The translations under genes were made by a program, and so were the position numbers. Shown piece after piece: positions 40,547 to 52,500 of a stretch of 64,000 nucleotides of DNA. A model generated the notes under the pieces. It ran no database searches and had not been told where the DNA came from. It worked only from the letters and a program-made list of their open reading frames with translations. The stretch is from Streptomyces sp. MMBL 11-1 (GTDB lineage Bacteria > Actinomycetota > Actinomycetes > Streptomycetales > Streptomycetaceae). Location of the stretch: assembly GCF_028622875.1 (NCBI RefSeq), contig NZ_CP117709.1:7877001-7941000 (forward strand). The letters are read 5' to 3'. Each line of letters begins with the position of its first letter. Position 1 is the first letter of the stretch.

Positions 40547-43500
40547 TCATGAACTCCAGAGGTGTCGCGCGAGCAGCTCCGGGTCGATGGTGCGGGTGAG
40601 CAGGTGCAGGGGCGCCGCGCGGATGCCGGTCGCCTCCGCCGCTTCCCAGTAGGCCAGCCCGGTGGCCGCGTCGACCGGACCGTGGACGAGCGGCACCTCG
40701 GCCCCCGAGGCGTGGAGCAAGGACTCCAGCCGGCAGGACGCGACGGTGTCCGGCACCATCGGCCGCGCGAGGTGGCCGGCCACCGCGGCGGCCGGGAGGC
40801 CTTCGGCCACCTCCCGTTCCGCCGGGCCGACGCTCAACAGCCCGCCGCCCACGACCAGGACGTCCTTCGCCCCTTCCATCCGGCCGATGGCGCGGGACGT
40901 GTCGAAGCAGTGCGGGAACGAGTCGTCGACCACCGTCGTACCCGGTGCGAGGCGGTCGATGTCCAGGAGCGTGCCGCCCCCGCTGACCGCCGCGACGATC
41001 AGGCGGGCGTCGTACACGGCTTCGGGCAGACCGTGGTCCGACTCGACCACCTCCACGATCTCGACGAGGCGGCGTTGCAGGAGGCTCTCGGCCAGCTCCT
41101 TGAGCCGTGGCCCGCTGCCCGGTACGTCGCAGAGCAGCAGTCGTGCGGGCGGCTGCTGGGCCCGGCTGAGCAGCAGTTCCAGCGAGGAGGAGCCGATCGA
41201 GCCGAGCCCCACGAACGCCACGGCCAGAGAGCCCAGTCGCTGCCCCATCGCGTCGAGAGCCGCGTGCACGGTCCTGACGACGGACACGACGGTCGCCGCG
41301 TGACCGGTGGTGACGGCGGGGGTGGTGCGGGCAGGGGGGACACCGTGATCAGCGGGCGCGGCGGTGACGGCTCCTGCCGTGCCGACGGCCCGCAGGACGT
41401 CGAAGCCGTAGCCGGTGAGCGAGGGGATCATGCCCGCGAGGGACACGGCCCGCGCACCCAGGGACGAGGCCAGCTCCACCCCCAGGGCGGTGTGACCGAG
41501 CAGGTCGTCGCCGGCGGCGAGTTCGTCCGCGAACAGCGGAACGCACACGAAGCCCGAACGGCCCAGCGGCGTACTCAGCGTCTCCAGGAGCCGTGGCCGG
41601 CCGTCCGGAAACAGCAGGGTCCGCAGCTGCTCGCGCGGCAGCGCGGCCTCCGGCAGACCTGACAGCCGGGCGAGGTCGGCCGGGGACGGCAGATAGCCGA
41701 TGAGCGCGGCATCCATCCGCGCATCCCGGCCGGGGCCGTCGGGGCGGGCGAGCCGGCCGGGGCCTGGCACGGCCGAGGCCGCCGCGTGCGCCAGATCGGC
41801 GCGCACCGATTCCGCGAACGCCGCCAACGACTCCGGGGTGAACGCCGTCGCCGCCGCCCGGACGGTGATCCGCAGCCGTCCGCCGTCCGGACCGGCGGCC
41901 AGGAACACATCCGTACCGGCAGGCGGCGGCGTGTACACACTGTCGCCGTCCTCCCGGGCGACCGCCAGGGTCCTCCCGCTCTCCGGACCCAGGGCGGAGA
42001 AGTCCAGATAGGTGAAGAAGAACTGCGAGGTCATGGGCAGCCCGTTGGACAGCGGGGGTACGACCCCCTCGTACGTTCGCGCCTCGGCGGCCTCGGCGGC
42101 GACACGCAGCAGATCGCCCTCGAAACCGCTGCCGCCGGGCCGCCCGGCCGCCGGACCCGCCGGACGCAGGGGAACAGCCGTGGCGTAGGGACCGAACACC
42201 CGGTGTGCGTCGGGCAGGGAGTGGTCCCGGCCGCTCACCGCCAGACCGAGCACCAGATCCCCCCGGCCCGTGGCAGCCGCGAGCGCCCGGTAGTAGGCGG
42301 TGAGCACCGGGGCGTGGAGGGTGGAGCCGGTGCGGGCGGCGAGCCCGCGCAGGGCCTCCACCTGACCGGGCTCGACCGTGAACCCGTAGGTATGGAAGAG
42401 CGGGTCGGCGGCGGTCCTGCCGGCGGCGAGTACGGGCGGCCGGTAGGGCGCGCTCAACCGAGCCCACCGGTCCCCGCCGGTCGGGACGCCCCGCCCGGCT
42501 GAGACGGTCGGCGCGTCGAAGACCCTCCCGGCGGTGGTCACCCGGGCCGTCGACGGGGTTGTCGCGGTGGCCGTCCCCGTGCGCTCCGCGAGCTGGAGGG
42601 CGTGGTCGCGGAACGTGCTGCGCAGGGGGGCCGTCGCCGGTTCTTCACCGCGGGACAGGGCGTCGTACACGGCCGTCAGCTCCCGTACCAGGAGTGCGGC
42701 GCTGTAGCCGTCGCCGATGATGTGGTGGGCGTGTGCCACCAGGACGTGTTCGTCGGGAGCGACGGTGAGTACCCGCAGGCGCACCAGGGGCCAGGCCCAG
42801 GTTTCGAAACGGCGCGCCCGTTCGGCGGTGACCCGCTCCTCCACCTGACCCGGGTCGGTGAGGGTCTCGAAGTCGACCGGCAGGCGCAGTGAGGACGGAA
42901 GTTCCTGCTGGACGGGCGGGCGCACCCCGGCGGGGAAGACGGTACGCAGCATCGGGTGGCGCACGACGAGCGTGTCCACCGCCCTCTGGAAGAGGGTGGT
43001 GTCGAGGCGGCCACGCAGACGCAACCGTGTGAGCCAGGACGACGTCGTGCCCGGTGAGACGGCTTCGGCCAGCAGAAAGCCGCGCTGGGTCGGTGTCAGC
43101 GGGAAGGCCGGGGGAGTGACGGCCGGATCGAGCGTCCCCGTGCGGTCGCCCACCGGATCGCGTCCCAGGGCCGACGCGCCCGCAGCGCCCGCAGCGGTGT
43201 CATCGGTCTCAACGGCGTCAGAAGTGTCAGCGGCGTCAACGGCGGTGCCCGTGGCGTCGGTGGCGGTGTCCGCCGCGGCGTCCACCGCCGAGGCGAGGGC
43301 CGCGAGCGTGCGACTGCGGTAGATGACGGTCGGCCGGGGGAGCGGTCCGCCCTGCTTCTCCAGCCGGGCGAACACTTCCAGCACGAGCAGGGAGTCGCCG
43401 CCCAGGACGAAGAAGTCGTCCTCGCGGGACACGTCCTCGGCCTGGAGCAGCGCGGACCAGATGGCGGCCAGCCGGACCTCGGTGGGCGTGCGGGGCGGTG

Positions 43501-46500
43501 TACGGACCTCACCCGTACGCGCGCCGCTGTCCGCGCCCGTGTCAGCCCCGGGACCTCCGGCCGCTCCCTGGAAGGTCAGCAGCCCACGGCGGTCGATCTT
43601 GCCCGTGCTCGTGAGCGGCATCCTGTCGACACGGGTGATCCGGGACGGAAGCATGTACGAGGGCAGTGACCCCGCGAGATGGAGCCGGAGCGCCAAGGCG
43701 TCCGCCCCGGGAGTCCCGGGCCCCGGTGTGACGAAGGCGGTGAGGCGTCCGTGCTCGGTGAGGACGACGGCGTGGGCGACGTCCGGATGGGTCTGGAGCA
43801 CCGCTTCGATCTCGCCCGGCTCGACCCGGTTGCCACGGATCTTCACCTGGTCGTCCAGCCGCCCGAGGAATTCCAGGACGCCGTCCTCGGAGCACCGCAC
43901 CCGGTCGCCGCTGCGGTACCACCGGCGACCGCGCCGGACGGTGAACGCGGCCTCGGTGAGTTCCGGTTCACCGAGGTAGCCCGAGGTCAGGCCGGTTCCG
44001 GAGATGAGGAGCTCACCGGCCTCGCCGGGCCGCCGGGGCTCCCCGTCGGGGCCGACGACCTCCACCTCCGTGCCCGAGACGGGGCGGCCGATGGGAAGCC
44101 GCCGCACCTGGTCGCCGGGCCGGGCCCGGATGATGTGGCAGCTCGTGTTGATCGTGGCCTCGGTCGGGCCGTACAGGTTGGCGATGTGCTGGCCGTCGCC
44201 GAAGAGGTCGAACCAGCGGCGTACATGCGCGGGCGACAGGGCCTCGCCGCCGACATGGATCCACCGCAGCGCGGACAGGTCCGGCGGCGGTGCGCCGTGC
44301 CGCACGCGTTCCTCGGAAGCGCTGAGCAGCTGCTCCCAGAGCGTGGGAACGGAGCTCCACACGGTGATGCGGCCGCGTTCGACGTGGGTCAGCAGCCGGT
44401 CGGGATCGCGCAGCAGGTCCCACGCCACCGTGACCACGGTGGCGCCGACGAGCAGAGGGGCGAGGAGCTGGCGGACGGAGGCGTCGAAGCAGGGCGACGC
44501 GGTCTGGGCGAGCCGGTCGTGCTCGTCGTACCCGAAGGTGTCGATCGCCCAGTCGAGGTAGTTCTCCATCGACCGGTGGGTGACGGGTACGGCCTTGGGC
44601 CGGCCGGTGGATCCGGAAGTGAAGATCACGTAGGCGATGCCGTCGGCGTCGACCGGGCCGTCGGGCGCGGGGAGCGCGTCCGACGGCCGGACGGAACCGG
44701 CGACACGGCCGGGGCCCCCGGCAGGCCCCGGAACCGTATCCCGGCAGGACGGCGCCGAAGCGTCGACGGACACCAGGGCGACGTCGCCGAGTGCTTCCCC
44801 CACCGCCCGGGTGGCGGTGTGGCAGAGCACCGTACGGGCTCCCGAGCGCGTGAGCTGGTCCGTCAGCCGCGCGGTCGGGTGGCCGGCGTCCAGCGGAACC
44901 CAGCCCGCCCCGGCGCGCAGGGCCGCGACGACCGAGACGACGGTGTCGGCGCCGGGTTCGGTGAGAAGCCCGACGAGGCTTCCCGGGGTGACGCCGCGGG
45001 CCAGGAGAGAGGTCGCGAGGGCGTGGGAGGCACGGTCGAGTTGGGCGTACGTCAGGGTGGTGGCGCCGGTGTCGACGGCGACCGCGTCCGGGGTGGCCCG
45101 GAACCGGTCGACCAGCCGGCCCACGAGCGTGGCGGCGCCGGATCCGGTACGGGGCCCGATGCCGTGGTCGGGTACGGACTCCGTGATGACCGGTGCGGCG
45201 GGCCGGGGCTCGCCGAGCGCGGCCAACTCGGCGTGGAAGTCCCGGTCCAGGCGGGCCACGGTCGCCGGGTCGAAGAGCCGGACGGGAAAGTTCCACGAGA
45301 AGCGCAGCGCCGCCTCGTCCTGCCAGCACAGCAGGCTCAGGCGGGTCGCGGCGGTGGCGGTACCGGCAGCGGTCGGCCGCACGCTCACCGGACAACGCCC
45401 GTCGAGCGGGGCGGGGAAGCGCGAGAAGCTGAAGCCGGCCGGGCTCACGGTCCGGGGGCCGGCCCCGGAGGGGTCCGGCGGCAGCAGCCGCGCCAGGTCC
45501 AGGCCGGTGAGGCTCGCGTGCCGCTCGCTCTCCAGCCAGATCCCCGCCAGCCGTTGGGCCAGAGCCCCCGCCGACTCGTCCGGGTCCGTCCCGCACAGCA
45601 GCGGAAGGGTGTCGGCGAGCGGCCCCACGAGCCGGTCCAGGCCCGGCAGGCGATCGTCCCGCCGGGCGCGGGCTACGTTCACCGCGATCTCCCGCTGTCC
45701 GCTCCACCGGGCCAGACAGCGCACGTGCGCGGCGAGCAGGAGATGGAACAGGCTCACCCCGTGAGCGGCGGCCCGCTTCTCCAACGCGGCGGACAGCACC
45801 GGGTCGAGAACGCTCTGGTGTGTGGTCACCGGCGCGGCCGGCAGGGCGGACGGATCACCGTCGTACGGCAGGCGCAGCGGTTCGCCCCGGGAGCCCAGCC
45901 GCCCCGACCAGTACAGCCGGTCGGCGGCGAGGGCCTTCATGCCGTCCGGGGAGGACCGCTCATCGGCGGCCGCGGCCGCGTACCGCGCGAAATCTGTGCC
46001 GAGCGGGGGCAGCGTCGGTGCGCGCCCGTCGGCGAGGGCGGTGTAGAGCGACCACAGTTCTCCGGCGAGGACGTTGAGGCTGTATCCGTCACCGGCCGCA
46101 TGGTGGATCACCAGCACCAGATGGGACAGCTCCGGGCTCTCCCGGGCGAGGAGCGCGCGCACCGGAGGCTCGGTGGAGAGGTCGAACGGGCGGTTGCACA
46201 GGGCCGTTTCGAGCCCCTCGATCTCCCCGGTACGGCCGGTCAGCTCCCGGACCTCGTACCAGGCGGACAGCGCGGCGGGCGGCGCGACGTACTGCCGTGG
46301 TGCCACCGAGCCGACCCTGTCGCCGGTGCTCTGGCCGCTCTCAGCGCTCTGGTTGCTCTCCGTGCTGCCCGTGCTCCCGATGCGGATCCGGAGCATGGTG
46401 TGCCGGTCGGCCAGTGCGGCGAGCGCCCGGCTCAGAAGCCGGGTGTCCAAGGGCCCCCGGACGGTCTGGCGGACGTAACCGTGAGCCGGGACGTCGGGGT

Positions 46501-49500
46501 GGAGCCGACTGCTGGTGTGCAGGGCCAGTTGGACGGGGGTGAGCGGGAAACCGACGCCGTCCGGCAGGGGAGACGGGGCCGGAGGAAGGGACCGGGAGGA
46601 GTGGGCCGGAGGTGAGGGGGAGGGCATGGTGTCGAGGTGCGCGGCCAGTTCGGCGACAGTCCGGTACTCGAAGAAGAGCGTGGCGGCCAGCGGCCTGCCC
46701 AGTTCCCGTTCGAGCTGCCTGACGAGGTCGACGGCGGCGAGCGAGTCGAGGCCGAGGGCGAGAAACGGTTCGTCGTCGGGAATCCCGGTGGCGGGCAGAC
46801 GCAGCGCCGGGGCCAGCAGCCGCCGAAGCACTTCCGCCGTACCGGTGCGAGGTCCGGTCCCCGCACGCGTATCCCGGTTCGCACGCGTGCCGTCGCCGGT
46901 GCCTGTGCCGGGCACCCGGCACGTGGTCGCCGGTTCCGTGCCGGATTCCGTGCTCGTCCCCATGGGTACCGTCGGCGCGGTCGGGTCCGCCATGGCCGCG
47001 GGCCCCGGGGGCGACGTCAGGTCGGCGAGCAGCAGTTGCGCCGCGTCGACGCCGCATGCCGTACGGAGCGCCGCCAGCGCGGGGCCGACGGCGACGGGCG
47101 GGCCCCCGGCACTCCGTACGGTGGTGGAGCCGCCTTCCGCCCCGGCTCCGAGAGCCGTCGCCATGCCCGTCCCGGCGAGGGCCGCGAGGTTCACCGACTG
47201 CCAGGGCCGGCCCGCGTGCCGTTCCGACGCGGCGAACGCGTCGAGGAAGGCGTTGGCGCTCGCATAGTCGCCCAGCGCTCCCGCCAGACCGGGCAGCACG
47301 GCACTGACGGAGGAGAACGCGATCCGGACCGCCGGGTCGAGCCCGTGGCGGCGCAGGGCCAGCGAGAGCAGCAGACTGCCCCGGGTCTTGGCGGCCAGGG
47401 CTGCCGCCGTCTCCTCCGCGCGCCTGGTGCGCAGGGTGCCGGGGCGCACCGTCCCCGCGGCGTGGAAGAGGCCGTCGAGGTGGGGCAGGCCGGCGAGGAG
47501 GGCGTCGACGTCCCGCTCCACCGAGACGTCGGCCACGCGGTAGTGGACGGTGGCGCCCAGCGAGCGGAGTTCCTCGGTCAGTCCCGAGGGAGGACGGGGG
47601 GAGCGCCCGGCGAGTACGAGGGTCGGGCGGCCACGCCCGGCGAGGTCCCGGGCGAGCGCGGCGCCGAAGCCGCCGCCGCCCCCGGTGATGAGGAACGTGC
47701 CGTCGGGCGGCAGCGGTGATCGCGTAGCCCCGCCCGGTGCGGTGGTGCTGCCCGCCAGCGGCACGAAGCGACGGGTGAGCCTGCGCCCGGCGCGCCAGGC
47801 GACGGTGGCGGCCCCGGCGTGGGTGCTGCCGTCCGACTTCGGTTCGGCCAGTTCGGCCAGCACGGCGGTCAGGCGCTGGGACGCGGTGTCCAGCGAGCAG
47901 AGGTCGAGGGCGGTGGCCGCGGCGCCCGGTGTCTCCCGCGGCAGCGCCAGCAGGAGCCCGCCGAGGACGGCGTGGGCCGGCCTGGGCCTTTCCCGTTCGG
48001 TCCCCGTGCCGTGGACGTCCTCGGTCAGCACCAGCAGCCGGTCCGCGCGCGTCTCGTCGAACCGTGCGAGGGCCTCGCCGAAGGCGGCCAGCGCGGTGTC
48101 CTGGGCCCGGTCGAGCGCGTCGGCGGTGTCCTGGCCGGGAGCGGGCCCGGCGACCAGGACCACGGCATCCGGCGGCCCGTCGCCCCTTTCGTGCATCCGG
48201 ACGCCCTCGGCGGAGAGCTGCGAGGCGAGCCGGTCGACGTACGCGGAGTCCGGCCCTGTCAGCAGCACCGAACGCACGGCCGCCGCCCTTCCGGGCAGGG
48301 GGGTGTCCTCCCACAGGACCCGGTGCAGCAGAGGGCTCACGGGCGGATCGGCCCAGTACCGGCGGCGCTGGAAGGGGTAGGTGGGCAGGGGGATCCGGTG
48401 GTGCTCCGCGTCGAGCGCGGTACGGTCCAGCGGCACGCCGTGCGACCACAGGCGGCCGACGGTTTCCAGCAGGGCCCCCCGTCCACCGCCGTGCCCGCCA
48501 CCGGGGAGCCGCTCCGCGTCCGTACGGCCGTCGGAATCTCCCGGGAGGGCGCACATCACCGTCGCTCCGCCGGTGAACGCGCCGGAGGCGGCGGACGCCA
48601 CGGATGACCCGGGTGTCCCGCCGCCTTCGGCGCTGGCCTCCGGTGCGCCGGCGGCGTACGCCTCCGTCGCCGCGCGGACCGCGCCGGACAGCGTCGCGCC
48701 GTGGCCGACCTCCACGAACGTGTCGTATCCCTCCCGCGCCAGGCGTTCCACGGCCTTCCCGAACAGCACCGGACGTTCGGCGTGGTCACGCAGGTACTCC
48801 GGGCCGAGGACCGGCTGCCACTCGGCGGTGACGGTGCTCATGAGGGGGACGGAGGGGGCCTGCGGGGTCAGCGCACGGGCAGCGTCGGCGAGCCGGTCGG
48901 CCACCGGCCGCATCAGCGGTGAGTGGAAGGCCCGGGAGACCCGCAGACGACGCGTGGGAACGCCCAGGGCTTCGAGGCCGGCGGCGGCACGCTCCACGGC
49001 ACGGACGTCCCCGGAGAGGACCTGGAGCCCCGGACCGTTGTACGCGGCCACGGCGAGCGCCCCGCCGGACTCCGCCACCGCCGCGGCGACGGCCTCCTCA
49101 CCCCCGCGGACGGCGATCATCGCCCCGGGTTCGGTGAACGCGCCCATGAGACGGCCGCGTTCGGCCGCGAACCGCACCGCCTCCCGGAGGGTCAGCGCCC
49201 CGCCGGCACAGGCGGCCGCGATCTCCCCGGCACTGTGCCCGGCCACGGCGTCGGGCTGCACGCCCCAGGCGCGCAACTGGCGGGCGAGCGCCACCCCGGA
49301 GGCGACGAGGAGCGGCTGCGCCACCTCTGTGACCGCCTGCTCGGCCGGGTCCGCCTCCGGGTCCAGCGCCCAGTCCAGCAGGGGCCGCCCGCACACCGGA
49401 CCGAGCAGCGCGGACGCTTCGTCGAACGTGTCCCGGAACACCCGCGCCGTCCGGTACAGCGCCCGGTCCTGGCCGGGGAACTGCGAGCCCTGCCCGGGGA

Positions 49501-52500
49501 ACAGGAAGACCACGCGCGGCCGGGAACGGACGACGCTCCCGACCTGCCGGACCGCTTCTCCCGTCCCGCCGCCGGCGGTGACGGCGGCGAGCCGCTCCCG
49601 CAGATCTCCGTCGGCGACGACGGCGAGCCGGTGGGGCCCGTCGTCCCGGGAGGTACTCGCGGTCCGGCAGACATCGCCCTCGCGCAGCCGCGGACGGCTT
49701 TCCAGGTGTGCGGCGAGCCGGGTCACCGCTTCCCGCAGCCCGCCCGGGCTGTGCGCCGACAGGGTCAGCAAGTGAGGCCCGTCGACCGCGACGTCACCCG
49801 CGACACCCGTGGAAGGCGGGGCCGGGGCAGGCGGGGGCGCGGCCTGTTCGAGAACGGCATGGGCGTTGGTGCCGCCGAAACCGAACGCGTTGATCCCCGC
49901 GACGAGAGGCCCCTCGGACGTCCAGTCCCTCGCCTCGGTCACCACGGAGAAACCGGCGGGGGCCAGGCCCGGCGAGGCGGGGGCGTGGTGCAGCGACGGC
50001 GGCAGCCTGCGGTGGCCCAGGGCCAGCACGACCTTCACCAGCGCGGGCAGTGCGGCGGCGTTCAGCAGATGCCCGATGTTCGTCTTCACCGAACCGACCG
50101 ACCGCGGTTCGCCGTCGGGTCGTTCGGGGAACGCGTGAGCCAGCGAACGCAGCTCGATCGGGTCCCCCACGGTGGTGCCGGTCCCGTGGGCCTCCACATA
50201 GGTCACCGAGGCGGGATCGACCCCCGCCGCCTCGTACGCCCGGGTGATGACCTCGCGCTGCCGCAACGGATTGGGCGCCATGAGGCTCATCGACCGGCCG
50301 TCGTTGTTGACGGCCGTGCCCCGGACCACCGCGAGCACCGGATCGTCCGCGAGGCGGGCCGCGTCGAGGCGCGTCAGGACGATGGCCGCGCCGCCCTCTC
50401 CCGGCACGAAGCCGTCGGCGTCGGCGCTGAAGGCACGGCTGCGTCCGGTGGGGGAGAGGGCCCCCGCCTCTTCCAGCAGCCGGTGCGGGGCCGAGGTCAG
50501 GTGGAGGTTGACCCCGCCGACGACGGCGAGGTCGCACTCACCGTCCAGCAGGCTGCGCCGGGCCAGATGCAGCGCCACCAGGCCCGACGAGCAGGCGGTG
50601 TCCACGGCGATGGCGGGCCCGTCGAGGTCGAGGCACTGGGTGACCCGGGCGGCGACGAGGGCGGGCAGGTTGCCGGTGAGCGCCGCGGGCCGCGGGGAGC
50701 CGTCGGCAGCGGCCCGTTCCAGGATCTGCCGGTAGCCGCTGTCCCCGACCGCCGCGAACACGCCGATCCTGCGGCCGCGTCGGCGGGGTCCCGCGTATCC
50801 GGCACGTTCGAGTGCCTCGTGCGCGAGTTCCAGGAAGATCCGGGCCTGCGGGTCGAGCGCGCGGGCCTCGTCCTCGCCGATGCCGAAGCAGCCGGCGTCG
50901 AAAGCGGCCGGATCCTCCAGCAGTGCGGCCCATCGCTTCCGGCCGACCGCCGGAGCAGCCGGCCGGGCCCCCGGGAGGTCCTGGCCGTCGTCCCATCGTC
51001 CTCGCGGTACGGGGGTGACGGCGTCGTGCCCGTCGACGAGCAGCTCCCAGAAGGCCTCGGGGGTGTCGGCGCCGGGGAACCTGCACGCCATCCCGATGAC
51101 GGCCGCAGAGGTGTCGGCCGTGGCAGCGCCGGGGACGGTGGCGGCTACGGCCATGTCCCCGGCGGACGCGCCGCCGGTGCGCGGCGGGGCGCTCTCCACC
51201 GCTTCCGGGGCACAGGACGTCGGAACCGGCGCCACCGTCAGAAGGTGACCGGCGAGTGCGGACACCGTGCCGTGGTCCCGGATGACCGCCGGCGGCAGCG
51301 TCACACCGAAGGCGTCCTCCAGGGCCCCCAGTACCTCCATGGCCTTGACCGACGTCCCCCCGAGGCTCCCGAACGCCTCGTGCGCCCCGATCGAACCGGC
51401 GGGTCGGCCCAGCACCCGGGCCCACACCTCCCGCACCGCCTCGACGGTCTCCGCCCGGGCGCGGGGCGCCCTCGCGGAAGCTTCCGCCGCCGGCCGCGCC
51501 GCTTCCGCGAGACCGCCCGCCGCGGACGGGGGCCCATCGCCGTCACCCGAAGCGTTCTCACCCGCTCCTCTCCCACCCGTCCCGAACGCGCCGTCCTCGA
51601 AACGCTCCCGCAGCCGCCGGCGTCGCAGTTTGCCACTCGTCGTACGGGGGAACGCCCCCGGCGGCAGGGTCAGCACCCGCACGTCGTCATGGAGCAGGGC
51701 CTCGCGCACCCGGGCCGAGACACGTTCGAGTACCTGGGCCGCCTCGCGCGGGGGCCGTGCCCAGGGGACGAACACCACGACGCGCTCCGCTCCGGTGACC
51801 GGGTCGGTCGACCCGACCACCGCGGGGGCCCCGGGAGGCAGCCCGGGAGTGGCGGCCGCGACCTCTTCCATGTCCGAGGCGTGGAAGGTGCGGCCGTTGA
51901 GGAACAGCACGTCCTTGTGCCGGCCCGTGACGCACAGCCGGCCGTCCCGCAGGAACCCGAGATCCCCGGTGCGGAGCCACCCCCCGGCGAACACCTCCGC
52001 GCTCACATCGGGAAGGCGGTGGTAACCACGGGCCAGTTGGGGACCGCTCACCATGATGTGCCCGGTCCGCCGGTCCCCGAGGACGGTGCCCGCGTCGTCG
52101 ACGACGCGTACGGAGCAGCCGGCCACCGGCCGCCCGACGTCCATCAACTCGACGGCGCCTTCGCCCGGTTCGGCGTCCACCGCCACTCCACGGCTCAACG
52201 CCGCCCGGTCCAGGACGAGGGGCTCGGCCACTTCCCCCGCCGGCGGGAAGGTCACCGCCAGCGTCGCCTCGGCCAGGCCGTAGACCGGCTGGGCCGCCGC
52301 CGGGTCCAGCCCCGCCGGCCGGGTCTTGTCGGCGAAGGCACGCCACACCGCGGGCCCGATCGGCTCCGCCCCGACCAGGATCAGCCGTACCGCCGAGAGG
52401 TCCAGCCGGGCCAGGACCTCGTCGGGAACCCGGCGTACGGCCAGCGCCAGGGCGAAGTTGGCCGCGGACAGCACCGTGGCCCGGTGCCGGGCCGCCACCT

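Noticed and set aside
43140..43300. Short repetitive DNA (runs of GTCGGTGGC/GGCGTC-like triplets) as a tandem repeat element
   Set aside because: It encodes a Thr/Asp/Ala-rich flexible linker between the PCP and second C domain of the megasynthase, which explains the repetitiveness. The same holds for the Gly/Thr linker near 46850-46960.
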